64,000 nucleotides of DNA from assembly GCA_022766605.1 (NCBI GenBank), contig JALEOH010000030.1:124001-188000 (forward strand). The letters are read 5' to 3'. The translations under genes and the position numbers were made by a program. The notes under the pieces were generated by a model. It did not search any database and was not told the DNA's origin. It saw only the letters and a program-made list of their open reading frames with translations. The stretch is from Ezakiella sp. GTDB taxonomy: Bacteria > Bacillota > Clostridia > Tissierellales > Peptoniphilaceae. Below are positions 1 to 8,502 of this stretch, piece by piece; within the stretch, counting starts at the first letter, position 1, and every line of letters starts with the position of its first letter.

Positions 1-2
1 TC

Positions 3-401
3 GATCTAAATCAAGGGCCTTGCATTATAAAACGTGCATCAGGCTGTGGTGCAGGCAATGAGTATTTGGCGGTAACTCCCAAAGGAGAATTATATCCGTG
101 TCATCAATTTGTTGGTGAAGAGGAGTTTATTATGGGCAATGTCTGGGATGGAATAACAAGACCAGATATTAGAGAGGCATTTAAAAATACCAATGTCTTT
201 ACTAAAGATGAATGCTCAAGTTGTTGGGCGAGGTTTTATTGCAGTGGTGGCTGCCATGCAAATGCATGGTATCAAAATCACGACATTAATAAAACTTATA
301 AAATGGGTTGTGAGATGGAGAGAAAGCGTATTGAATGCGCAATATCGATACTTGCAAATCAAGAAGAAGCACCAGATGAAACCACATCTGATGCAAATTA
401 G
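3..401 (+). CDS. scfB: SCIFF peptide maturase, radical SAM/SPASM (C-terminal part)
   Basis: This is the 3' end of a gene that enters the window already open in frame 3; the TTG at 66 is internal, not a start. About 132 residues are visible. They match the SPASM tail of the radical-SAM enzymes that form thioether cross-links in SCIFF (six cysteines in forty-five) peptides: cysteines that would bind auxiliary Fe-S clusters occur in CGAG, PCHQF, CSSCWARFYCSGGCHANA and near the end in GCEMERKRIECA. The reaction would link a Cys to a neighbouring residue of a ranthipeptide precursor in the cytoplasm. Position just upstream of secD-secF fits the clostridial gene order, where the precursor gene lies immediately before the maturase. 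The precursor and the radical-SAM core are outside the window. The family call is from recognised motifs, not a search. Confidence 0.82.
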   Translation, partial: DLNQGPCIIKRASGCGAGNEYLAVTPKGELYPCHQFVGEEEFIMGNVWDGITRPDIREAFKNTNVFTKDECSSCWARFYCSGGCHANAWYQNHDINKTYKMGCEMERKRIECAISILANQEEAPDETTSDAN

Positions 402-418
402 AATTTAAGGAGGACGAA

Positions 419-1687
419 GTGAAAGGAAAATCACTAGCAATCTTTTCATTGATCGTGGTCATAGTTCTTGCTATTTCATTGGTAGGAGTTTTTGGATTAA
501 AGATCGGTGATTTTGAATTGACGAATGCAAAAGATGCAATCTCGCTTGGTCTCGACCTTCAAGGTGGAGTATATGTACTTCTTGAAGCAGAGACAGATGC
601 AACGGGAACGGATCTTCAAAGAATTATGGAACAAGCTAAGGCTGTCATACAACAAAGGGTTGATGGTATGGGCTTAAGTGAACCAAATATTGCCATTGAA
701 GGTGGCAATAGAATTAGAGTTGAACTAGCTGGAGTTAAAGATGCTGAAGAGGCCATGGCATTAATTGGTAAGACTGCACAGCTTTCTTTTGTGGATCCAG
801 ATGGAAAAGTTGCCCTTACCGGTAGCAATGTAGTTGAATCTATAGTTCAATTTATGGACGACCCGATAAAAGGACAAACTCCAGTTGTAAGCCTTGAGTT
901 TGACAATGAAGGCGCACAAAAATTTGAAGAAGTTACAACGAGATTATCTCAAGAGACAGATGCTCAAAAGAGAATATTATTTATCATCTTAGATGATGAA
1001 CTTATCTCTGCTCCAATGGTACAAACTCCAATCGCAGGTGGACAAGCTCAAATCAGAGGTGAAAATATGACCATTGAAGAGGCAACCAGGGTTGCTACAT
1101 TGATTAAAGCAGGTGCCTTACCAGTTCCAATGAAAGAGTTGACTTCATCGGTTATTGGACCAACATTAGGACTTGATGCATATGATAGATCTATTACTGC
1201 CATTGGAATTTCTCTTGCGGCAATCATTGTATTGATGCTAGTTCTATATAAATTGCTTGGAGTTGCATCGGCAATTGGACTTATTTGCTACACTATAATA
1301 TTAGTGGCATTCTATATTATATTAGGAGTTAAGTTAACTCTTCCTGGAATTGCAGGATTGATACTTTCGATTGGAATGGCAGTTGATACTAATGTTGTTA
1401 TATTTGAAAGAATTAGAGAAGAGCTTAAATCAGGCAAGACTCCAGCAGCTGCAATATCAGCTGGTCATAATAGAGCTTTGACATCTGTTATCGATTCAAA
1501 TGTTACCACATTTATTGCGGGAATAGTTCTTTATGTATTTGGTGTAGCAACTATCAAGGGCTTTGGAATAACTCTAATGCTTGGAATTGTAGCTTCGATG
1601 TTTACAGCAGTTATATTGTCAAAATGGATATTAAAATTGATGCTAAACTTTATTGGCACCAAAAATCCAAAGGCATGGGGAATGTAG
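419..1687 (+). CDS. secD: Protein translocase subunit SecD
   Basis: SecD is an integral membrane partner of SecYEG that uses the proton motive force to help pull exported proteins across the membrane. The 422-residue product has one N-terminal membrane segment (about residues 7-27), the family motif LDLQGG at about 46-51, an extracytoplasmic domain, and five membrane segments from about 255 on, with the conserved VDTNVVIFERIREE block. It starts at GTG 419, with AAGGAGG five bases upstream. The gene follows the SCIFF maturase by 17 bases and precedes secF by 9, so the three look cotranscribed. Length is normal for Firmicute SecD proteins that are separate from SecF. Confidence 0.96.
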   Translation: MKGKSLAIFSLIVVIVLAISLVGVFGLKIGDFELTNAKDAISLGLDLQGGVYVLLEAETDATGTDLQRIMEQAKAVIQQRVDGMGLSEPNIAIEGGNRIRVELAGVKDAEEAMALIGKTAQLSFVDPDGKVALTGSNVVESIVQFMDDPIKGQTPVVSLEFDNEGAQKFEEVTTRLSQETDAQKRILFIILDDELISAPMVQTPIAGGQAQIRGENMTIEEATRVATLIKAGALPVPMKELTSSVIGPTLGLDAYDRSITAIGISLAAIIVLMLVLYKLLGVASAIGLICYTIILVAFYIILGVKLTLPGIAGLILSIGMAVDTNVVIFERIREELKSGKTPAAAISAGHNRALTSVIDSNVTTFIAGIVLYVFGVATIKGFGITLMLGIVASMFTAVILSKWILKLMLNFIGTKNPKAWGM

Positions 1688-1696
1688 GAGGAAATT

Positions 1697-2554
1697 ATGG
1701 ATTACGTTAAAAATAGAAAAATTTTCTTTATTATTTCAGCCTTGATTATCTTAACTGGCGTAGTATTTTATTTTATAAATGGCTTTAATTATGGCATAGA
1801 TTTTACTGGCGGTACAGTTTTTGAAATTCATGCTGATAATTATATCGAAGAAGAGAAGGTAAGAGAGATATTTGAGGAAATAGATAATACTATATCTGTT
1901 CTTTATTCTGGCGATGACAAGAGCGATATTATAGTTAAATCGACAAAGGATTTTAATAGTGCAGAAATCGGAGAGATTAAAACGGCGATTAATGATAAAC
2001 TAGGAGTTGAAAAAGAAAAAGTTTCAAGCGACTCCACTGGTGCTACTATGGGTAAGGAAATTCAAAGAAAGGCTATTATCTCAGTGTTGGTCGCTGGAGC
2101 ATTAATGCTCTTATATATCACAATTAGATTTGAGCTTAAATTCGGCATTGCAGCTGTACTTGCTTTACTTCACGATATATTGATCACACTTAGTTTCTAT
2201 GCAATATTTAAATTCCCATTTAATTCTAGCTTGATTGCTGCAATTTTAACCATAGTTGGTTATTCGATCAATGCAACTATTATTATCTTTGATAGAATTA
2301 GAGAAGAAAGAAGAAGTGCTGAGAAAAGATCAATTGAAGAAATTATCAATCTATCGATTAATAAAACTATAAGACGTTCGATAATTACTACAGCCACTAC
2401 ACTACTTGCTGTATTTACTCTATACTTTGTTGGAGTTGAATCGGTAAAAGTCTTAGCACTACCATTAATTATTGGTCTAACTGCTGGTGCATATTCATCA
2501 GTATGCATTGCTTCTAATTTGTGGTATGAATTAAATAGAAAGAAGAAGGCTTAA
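1697..2554 (+). CDS. secF: Protein translocase subunit SecF
   Basis: SecF pairs with SecD in the membrane to form the accessory SecDF translocation motor. The 285-residue protein shows an N-terminal membrane helix, the family motif GIDFTGG near residue 33, an extracytoplasmic domain to about residue 125, and then five membrane segments including the conserved VGYSINATIIIFDRIREERR region. The start is ATG 1697 preceded by TAGGAGG. It lies 9 bases after secD and is followed by a hairpin terminator at 2590-2620 that closes the sec transcript. Nothing in it departs from the family. Confidence 0.96.
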   Translation: MDYVKNRKIFFIISALIILTGVVFYFINGFNYGIDFTGGTVFEIHADNYIEEEKVREIFEEIDNTISVLYSGDDKSDIIVKSTKDFNSAEIGEIKTAINDKLGVEKEKVSSDSTGATMGKEIQRKAIISVLVAGALMLLYITIRFELKFGIAAVLALLHDILITLSFYAIFKFPFNSSLIAAILTIVGYSINATIIIFDRIREERRSAEKRSIEEIINLSINKTIRRSIITTATTLLAVFTLYFVGVESVKVLALPLIIGLTAGAYSSVCIASNLWYELNRKKKA

Positions 2555-2558
2555 AGAC

Positions 2559-2587
2559 TAGACTTATTTATTAAAAAATGGTAAAAT
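2559..2587 (+). promoter_or_regulatory. Possible recJ-rel-dtd promoter overlapping a terminator
   Basis: TAGACT (2559-2564), 17 bases, TAAAAT (2582-2587). The -35 matches consensus at 4 of 6 and the -10 at 5 of 6. Transcription would begin near 2594, inside the left arm of the secF terminator (2590-2598), so new transcripts would lack an intact hairpin. There is no room for a promoter between the terminator and the recJ ribosome site at 2624. Confidence 0.4.
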
Positions 2588-2589
2588 GA

Positions 2590-2620
2590 GAGTGAATCTA
2601 TATTGATTCGCTCTTTTTTT
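2590..2620 (+). terminator. Rho-independent terminator after secF
   Basis: Arms GAGTGAATC (2590-2598) and GATTCGCTC (2605-2613) form nine pairs with one G-U, loop TATATT, followed by seven T (2614-2620). It ends only four bases before the recJ ribosome binding site. Confidence 0.85.
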
Positions 2621-2632
2621 AATGGAGGACTT

Positions 2633-4393
2633 ATGGAGAAGTGGTTTATAAAACAAAAGAATAGAGACTTATTTCCAAAGACAGATCTTGATTTATTTCA
2701 AAAGGCAAAGTTGAGTATATTATTTAATCGAGATATAGTTGATATCAAGGATATCTCAGATTACACTCTAATACCAGATACATTGCTAAATGATGCCAAC
2801 TTATTGCCAGATGCTGATAAGTTTTTTGATTTGATTGATAGAGCAATAGAAAATAAAGAGAAAATTTATATAGTAGGGGATTATGATTGTGATGGAATAA
2901 TGAGTACGTCTATTTTTATAAAGACCTTAAGGCGAGTTGGAATTGATGTAGACTTTAGAATTCCCAACAGAATTGAAGATGGATATGGCATTAACAGCGA
3001 TATAGTAAGTGAAATATATGATAGTGGTGCGAGAATTATAATTACATGTGACAATGGTGTGCAGGCCTTTGATGCATGTAATAAGGCAAAAGAGCTAGGG
3101 ATGGATATATTGATTACCGACCATCATGAACTAAAGATAGAAGATGGGAAGGATATTTTGCCTGAATCCATTGGGGTTATTAATCCACATAGAAATGATT
3201 CTAAATATCACTTTAAAGAACTCTGTGGGGCAGGGGTTGTGTACAAACTATGTATAGAGCTTTTAAATAAAAATAATATTACAGATACTATTTTAAGAAG
3301 AGAGTTAATTGCCTTTGCAGCCATTGCCACAATATGCGATGTGGTCGATTTGAAACATGAAAATAGATATATAGTTAAGCATGGGCTGTTAGAGCTAAGA
3401 AATACCAATAATATTGGCTTAAATAAATTAATTGAAGTAAGTGGAGTTAAAAAAGAAAAGATAGATACTTATGCTATTGGATTTATATTGGGGCCTAGAT
3501 TTAATGCAAGTGGTAGGCTTGAAGTTGCAGATGCCGGTATAAGTCTATTGCTAAGCGATGATGAGGATGAGGCAAATAGTATTGCAAATCATTTAAATGA
3601 ATTAAATGAAGAGAGAAAGTCTCTGACAGAAGAAGGATACAAGAAGGCTGTAGATATAATTGAGAATAAAAAATTAGGCGATGATCTCTCTGATCTTGTT
3701 ATAGTTGAATATATAGAGGACACTCATGAATCAGTCGCGGGGATAATCGCTGGAAGAATTAAGGAAAAATACCATAGGCCTACTATAATTTTGACAGATG
3801 GTAAAGAAGGAGTAAAAGGTTCTGGCAGATCGATAGAGGGATTTAATCTATTTGAAGCTATAAGTCCAATATCGGATATGCTAGTAAAATTTGGAGGTCA
3901 TGAAATGGCTTGTGGATTGAGCATTGAGAAATATAAAATCGATGTTTTTCGCGATAAATTAAATGAGAGGGCAAAGCTGATGAATATAGATCTTGATAAA
4001 AAAGTCGAGGTGGATATGATATTTCCAATAGCAATGGCAGATATGCGACTGCTCGAGATGATAAATTCATTTAAGCCATTTGGAAAGGCCAATCCTGAGC
4101 CACTATTTGCGGATGTAAACTTGATTGTTAAAGGCATAAGAGTTTTTGGGCAAAACAGGAATGTTATTAAGATAAATTTTATTGATCAAGCAGGTGGCTC
4201 TAGAGAAGTGGTTTTATTCGAGCCTGAGGATGTTTTTCTAGATAAATTAAATAAATTAGGGTATAAAGATATAAATAGTCTTATAAATCAAAATAAATTA
4301 GTGATGGATATAGTCTATTATCCAAAGGAAAATGATTATAGAGATATAAAAACAGTCGACATAGTCGTTAAGCATTATAGATTTAGGGGGTGA
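2633..4393 (+). CDS. recJ: Single-stranded-DNA-specific exonuclease RecJ
   Basis: RecJ degrades single-stranded DNA 5' to 3' in recombination and repair. The 586-residue product has the DHH phosphoesterase motifs VGDYDCDGIMST and ITDHHE, the DHHA1 domain with GGHEMACGL near residue 430, and a C-terminal OB-like domain. I place the start at ATG 2633, four bases after GGAGG (2624-2628). An upstream in-frame TTG at 2603 lies inside the terminator hairpin and is rejected. The gene is followed after 4 bases by rel, and recJ-rel is a common Firmicute pair. Expression must start at a promoter overlapping the terminator or come by read-through. Confidence 0.95.
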   Translation: MEKWFIKQKNRDLFPKTDLDLFQKAKLSILFNRDIVDIKDISDYTLIPDTLLNDANLLPDADKFFDLIDRAIENKEKIYIVGDYDCDGIMSTSIFIKTLRRVGIDVDFRIPNRIEDGYGINSDIVSEIYDSGARIIITCDNGVQAFDACNKAKELGMDILITDHHELKIEDGKDILPESIGVINPHRNDSKYHFKELCGAGVVYKLCIELLNKNNITDTILRRELIAFAAIATICDVVDLKHENRYIVKHGLLELRNTNNIGLNKLIEVSGVKKEKIDTYAIGFILGPRFNASGRLEVADAGISLLLSDDEDEANSIANHLNELNEERKSLTEEGYKKAVDIIENKKLGDDLSDLVIVEYIEDTHESVAGIIAGRIKEKYHRPTIILTDGKEGVKGSGRSIEGFNLFEAISPISDMLVKFGGHEMACGLSIEKYKIDVFRDKLNERAKLMNIDLDKKVEVDMIFPIAMADMRLLEMINSFKPFGKANPEPLFADVNLIVKGIRVFGQNRNVIKINFIDQAGGSREVVLFEPEDVFLDKLNKLGYKDINSLINQNKLVMDIVYYPKENDYRDIKTVDIVVKHYRFRG

Positions 4394-4397
4394 TTAT

Positions 4398-6545
4398 GTG
4401 ATAGATAGATTATTAAAATTAATTGAGGGATACAATCCAAATTTTGATAGAGAGTTAATAACTAAGGCATTTAATTATGCAGATAAGGCTCATGAAGGTC
4501 AGTTTAGAAAAAGTGGAGAAAAATACATTGTCCATCCAGTAGCAGTTTCTGAGATATTAGCTGAATTAAATATGGATATGGCAACGATTTGTGCTGGACT
4601 ATTGCATGACACCATCGAGGATACTGAGGTAACTTATGAGGATATTAAAGAGGAATTTAGCGAAGATATTGCAAATATAGTCGACGGAGTTACAAAGATA
4701 AAAAAATTAACTTCACAAACTGGCGAAGAGACTCAAGCAGAGAATATAAGAAAGATGGTTCTTGCAATGAGCAAGGATATAAGAGTCGTCATTGTGAAGC
4801 TCGCCGATAGACTTCGTAATTTACGCACACTTGAATATATGACAGATGAGAAAAGGGTTAGAATATCTAAAGAAACCCTTGATATCTATGCACCTCTAGC
4901 TCACAGACTTGGTATTTCAAAGATTAAATGGGAACTTGAGGATTTATGTCTTAGACATTTAGATCCTGATGTATATTACGATTTAGTTGAAAAAGTAAAT
5001 AAAAAAAGGGCGGAGAGAGAAAGCCAGCTTCAAGGAATTATTTCAGCTCTTAAATCCAAACTTGAAGAAGCTGGGCTAAAGTTTGAGATTGAAGGACGCC
5101 CAAAGAACTTCTACTCGATATATAAAAAGATGAAAGATCAAAATAAATCATTTGATTCCATTTATGATTTAACTGCAGTTAGAATAATAGTAGATACTGT
5201 AAATGATTGCTATGCTGCACTTGGAGTAGTTCATGCCAATTGGAAGCCAATCCCCGGAAGATTTAAGGATTATATAGCTATGCCAAAACCAAATATGTAT
5301 CAGAGTCTTCACACTACTGTAATTAGTGGAGATGGAGATATATTTGAGGTGCAAATAAGGACTTATGAAATGCATAGAACAGCTGAATATGGTATTGCAG
5401 CTCACTGGATGTATAAAGAAAAAGGCAATAGCAATAAATTTAATACTAATCTCAAGTGGCTGCAACAATTAATGGAGTGGCAATCCGATATTTCAGATCC
5501 GAAGGATTTCATGGAGACATTAAAAGTAGACTTCTTCAACGACGAGGTTTTTGTTTTGACGCCGCTTGGAGATGTTATCGATCTACCTGCAGGATCAACT
5601 CCAGTTGACTTTGCATATAGAGTTCATACCGATGTTGGAAATAGATGTATTGGAGCAAAGGTAGATGGTAAAATAGTTCCACTTAACTATGTTTTAGAAA
5701 ATGGTAATATTGTAGAGATAACCACTACTAAAAATATAGTCGGCCCAAGTAGGGATTGGTTGAAGTTTGTAAAAAGTACAAGAGCTAAGAGTAAAATTAA
5801 AAGCTGGTTTAGATCGATTGACAAAGAGGAGAATATAGCTCTTGGCAAAGAAATGTTAAGCAATGAATTAAGAAGACTCTATATCAAGCAAGAGGATGCA
5901 TTTAATAAAGAAAATTTAGCAAAGCTTCTAAATTATTTCTCAGCAAATGAACTCGATGATATTTATCATTCATTGGGCTATGGAAATTTAAAGCTTAACA
6001 ATGTGGTAAATAAAATAAAATCCTTAGTCGAAGAAATGCAAGTAAAAGAAAATAAGGACGAGGAATTTATAAAAGAGGCACCTGTTATTAAGCGTAAGGG
6101 GCCGACATCAGTAATTGTAGATGGTTTGCCAGACTTAAAAGTTAGATACAGCAAGTGTTGCAATCCACTCCCTGGGGATAAAATAGTTGGATTTGTAACC
6201 AAGGGTCATGGAGTGAGCATCCATCGCAGCGACTGTCCAAATGCAACGGCATTAAATAAGAGATTATCTCAAATAGATGTTAGATGGTCAGATGATATAA
6301 GAGATGTATTTTATAGTGATATAGAAGTGCGTGCAACTGATAGAGTTGGACTTATAAGTGAAGTTGCAGGATATATGAGGGAGCAAAAGGCAAGGCTTAT
6401 TGGACTTAATGCCAAGGTGGAGGATAATTCGATGGTGACAATTACCCTTAGCGTCAAAGTGGACAATAAGGGCGAGATCGCTGATATAATTCGCGACTTG
6501 AAACAAATACCATCAGTTTTAAATGCCTATAGGAGGATAAATTAG
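4398..6545 (+). CDS. rel: Bifunctional (p)ppGpp synthetase/hydrolase Rel
   Basis: This is the long RelA/SpoT homologue that makes and degrades the stringent-response alarmone (p)ppGpp. In order the 715 residues show an HD hydrolase domain (H46, HD at 70-71), the synthetase domain with an intact G-loop MYQSLH and the FEVQIRT block, a TGS domain, a zinc-finger/helical part with the CC pair in SKCCNPLPGD, and a C-terminal ACT domain. Both catalytic halves appear intact. The start is GTG 4398 preceded by GGGGGTGA. The stop overlaps the dtd start by one base. It is the full-length counterpart of the degenerate RelA/SpoT-domain protein at 18239. Confidence 0.96.
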   Translation: MIDRLLKLIEGYNPNFDRELITKAFNYADKAHEGQFRKSGEKYIVHPVAVSEILAELNMDMATICAGLLHDTIEDTEVTYEDIKEEFSEDIANIVDGVTKIKKLTSQTGEETQAENIRKMVLAMSKDIRVVIVKLADRLRNLRTLEYMTDEKRVRISKETLDIYAPLAHRLGISKIKWELEDLCLRHLDPDVYYDLVEKVNKKRAERESQLQGIISALKSKLEEAGLKFEIEGRPKNFYSIYKKMKDQNKSFDSIYDLTAVRIIVDTVNDCYAALGVVHANWKPIPGRFKDYIAMPKPNMYQSLHTTVISGDGDIFEVQIRTYEMHRTAEYGIAAHWMYKEKGNSNKFNTNLKWLQQLMEWQSDISDPKDFMETLKVDFFNDEVFVLTPLGDVIDLPAGSTPVDFAYRVHTDVGNRCIGAKVDGKIVPLNYVLENGNIVEITTTKNIVGPSRDWLKFVKSTRAKSKIKSWFRSIDKEENIALGKEMLSNELRRLYIKQEDAFNKENLAKLLNYFSANELDDIYHSLGYGNLKLNNVVNKIKSLVEEMQVKENKDEEFIKEAPVIKRKGPTSVIVDGLPDLKVRYSKCCNPLPGDKIVGFVTKGHGVSIHRSDCPNATALNKRLSQIDVRWSDDIRDVFYSDIEVRATDRVGLISEVAGYMREQKARLIGLNAKVEDNSMVTITLSVKVDNKGEIADIIRDLKQIPSVLNAYRRIN

Positions 6546-6991
6546 TGATAGCTGTTTTGCAAAGATCAGATGGAGTAAAATGCTTTGTTGATGATAAAAT
6601 TACTTCCAAAATAGATGGTAAGTGTTTGCTAATACTCATTGGTGTTCATAAAGACGATACTAACGAGGATATAGAATATATTGTAAGAAAAATTCCAGAG
6701 CTTAGAATATTTGAAGATGAGGATGGTAAGATGAATCTCTCTGCCAAGGATGTAAATGCAGGATTATTTGTAGTTAGTCAATTTACATTGTTTGCAAGAT
6801 GTAAAAAAGGCAAGCGTCCAAATTTCATGGATGCTGCAGGAGCTCAAAAAGGCAAAGAGTATTATGAAAAAATAGTTCAAGAACTAAGAAATACTGGTCT
6901 AGAAGTAGGTACAGGTGAATTTGGCGAGCACATGAATATAGTATTCAATAATGATGGACCAGTTACTATATTATTAGATTCGCGAGAATAA
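6545..6991 (+). CDS. dtd: D-aminoacyl-tRNA deacylase
   Basis: Dtd hydrolyses D-aminoacyl-tRNAs (and Gly-tRNA-Ala) to keep D-amino acids out of translation. The 148-residue protein has the two active-site signatures of the family: SQFTLFA near residue 79 and the cross-subunit NDGPVTI near the C terminus, which carries the Gly-cisPro pair. The start is GTG 6545, overlapping the rel stop by one base (TAGTG), so it is probably translationally coupled. The recJ-rel-dtd order is common in Firmicutes. Length is normal. Confidence 0.95.
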   Translation: MIAVLQRSDGVKCFVDDKITSKIDGKCLLILIGVHKDDTNEDIEYIVRKIPELRIFEDEDGKMNLSAKDVNAGLFVVSQFTLFARCKKGKRPNFMDAAGAQKGKEYYEKIVQELRNTGLEVGTGEFGEHMNIVFNNDGPVTILLDSRE

Positions 6992-7011
6992 TGGATTTTT
7001 TTATCGATATT

Positions 7012-7020
7012 TGATATAAT
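7012..7020 (+). promoter_or_regulatory. Extended -10 promoter for the nitroreductase operon
   Basis: TGATATAAT (TG at 7012, TATAAT at 7015-7020) is an extended -10 element with no good -35. It lies 18 bases before the coding start, with AGGAGG between. Confidence 0.5.
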
Positions 7021-7038
7021 ATAAATTAGGAGGATGAG

Positions 7039-7836
7039 ATGTTAATAAATAATTTTTTAAGTTCAAGAAAAAGCGTCAGATCTTTTAAGTCGAGAAAAAT
7101 AGGCGCAAGTGCATGTGAAAAGATTAGAGAAATGCTCAGAATTTACAATGCGGATAAATCCGATAGCAATATATTCTTCTTTCATGAAAATGGTGAAAAT
7201 ATTGCACAATCCCTTAATGGATATGCTGGCTATAATGGCGTCATGATCGATGCACCTAGTTACATATCTATTGACCTTGGATCTAGCAGTGATAGAGAAA
7301 GAGTCATGGGAATGTATAGGGCAGAATCTTTAATATCCTTTTTAGAAAACGAAGGACTTGGAAGTTGCTGGGTTGGTGTTTTTGACACCCCAAAAGAAGT
7401 ACTTGACAAAGTATTTGGATCAAGTCACACTCCAACTATGCTTCTAGCAATTGGTTATCCTAAGCCTGCAAATCCTTTTGTTGTAAGCGAGGCAAGTGAA
7501 AGAAAGCCAGTTGATGAAATTGTATTTAAAGATGAAATTGGAAATAAAATCGAGTTACAAGAACTTGAAATGAGAGGTTTAGATGATTTATTTTACTATG
7601 TTAGATTTGCACCCAATACACTAAATAGTCAAACATGGAGATTTGTCCTAAAAGGCAATGAAATAGAATTATATCTAACAGATCATAATGGCAAGTATTA
7701 TTACGAGGATGCTGGCATTATCATGTATTATTTTGAAAGAATGTATGAGCTTGCTGGATACAAAAAGAATTGGAAAGTCTTCGATGAGTTTGAAGATGTA
7801 AATGGCTATAAAAAAATAGCAACTATCAGTTTATAG
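7039..7836 (+). CDS. Nitroreductase-superfamily protein (TM1586 type)
   Basis: The 265-residue product has the paired FMN-binding folds of the nitroreductase superfamily, most like the tandem TM1586-type group: an N-terminal SRKSVRSF segment that contacts FMN, a central SCWVGVFD motif, a LLAIGYPKP segment, and a second half with RFAPNTLNSQTWRF that resembles the family's PSxxNxQPW block. It presumably reduces a small substrate with NAD(P)H in the cytoplasm; the substrate cannot be told. The start is ATG 7039 after AGGAGGATGAG. It heads a run with transaldolase (9 bases on) and glpX, which suggests shared transcription rather than a shared pathway. Confidence 0.75.
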   Translation: MLINNFLSSRKSVRSFKSRKIGASACEKIREMLRIYNADKSDSNIFFFHENGENIAQSLNGYAGYNGVMIDAPSYISIDLGSSSDRERVMGMYRAESLISFLENEGLGSCWVGVFDTPKEVLDKVFGSSHTPTMLLAIGYPKPANPFVVSEASERKPVDEIVFKDEIGNKIELQELEMRGLDDLFYYVRFAPNTLNSQTWRFVLKGNEIELYLTDHNGKYYYEDAGIIMYYFERMYELAGYKKNWKVFDEFEDVNGYKKIATISL

Positions 7837-7845
7837 GAGAAGTAT

Positions 7846-8499
7846 ATGTATTTTTTTATCGACACAGCTAATATAGACGAGATCAAAGAGATAGCTAAGT
7901 GGGGAATTTTAAGTGGAGTTACTACTAATCCAAGCTTAATTGCAAAAGAAGGACGCGATTTCAAAGAAGTTGTAACTGAAATTACAAGTATAGTAGATGG
8001 TCCAATTAGCGCAGAGGTTAATTCCTATGACGCCGATGGCATGATTGAAGAAGGACGTGAGCTTGCAAAAATTCACGAAAATATAGTCGTAAAAATTCCG
8101 ATGACAGAAGAAGGCTTAAAGGCAATTGCAGTTCTTTCAAAGGAAGATATAAAGACCAATTGCACACTAATATTTTCTGTCAATCAAGCACTTTTAGCCT
8201 CGAGCGCAGGGGCTACATTTGTTAGTCCTTTTGTTGGTAGAATTGACGATATCGGATATGAGGGACTTGATTTAATTCGCGATATTATGAATATATTTGA
8301 GAAAAATGCAATTGAAACATCTGTTATTGCAGCATCTATTAGAACACTAGGACATGTAAATAAATGCGCTGAGGCAGGATGTGATATTGCAACAGTTCCG
8401 TATAAGATCTTTAAGCAAATGCTAAAGCATCCACTAACTGATCGTGGAATTGAAATTTTTATGAATGACTGGAATAAATTTAAAGAGGGAAGTAAATAA
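7846..8499 (+). CDS. tal: Transaldolase, TalC/MipB short type
   Basis: The enzyme moves a dihydroxyacetone unit between sugar phosphates in the non-oxidative pentose phosphate pathway. The 217-residue length marks the short transaldolase/fructose-6-phosphate aldolase subfamily. The Schiff-base lysine is K83 in VVKIPMT, and [14 protein letters not shown] is present near the N terminus. Residue 129, in SPFVGRID, is Phe where the E. coli fructose-6-phosphate aldolase has Tyr; by family knowledge Phe points to transaldolase activity. Start is ATG 7846 with TAGGAGAAG upstream. It sits between the nitroreductase and glpX, and with glpX supports hexose and pentose synthesis. Confidence 0.92.
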   Translation: MYFFIDTANIDEIKEIAKWGILSGVTTNPSLIAKEGRDFKEVVTEITSIVDGPISAEVNSYDADGMIEEGRELAKIHENIVVKIPMTEEGLKAIAVLSKEDIKTNCTLIFSVNQALLASSAGATFVSPFVGRIDDIGYEGLDLIRDIMNIFEKNAIETSVIAASIRTLGHVNKCAEAGCDIATVPYKIFKQMLKHPLTDRGIEIFMNDWNKFKEGSK

Positions 8500-8502
8500 T
8501 TA

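Noticed and set aside
66-401. A separate 111-residue gene starting at TTG 66
   Set aside because: The frame is open to the left edge and the earlier residues (CIIKRASGCGAG) belong to the SPASM domain, so it is the end of a longer gene.
2603-2632. Upstream TTG start for recJ
   Set aside because: It lies inside the terminator hairpin and before the GGAGG site that serves ATG 2633.
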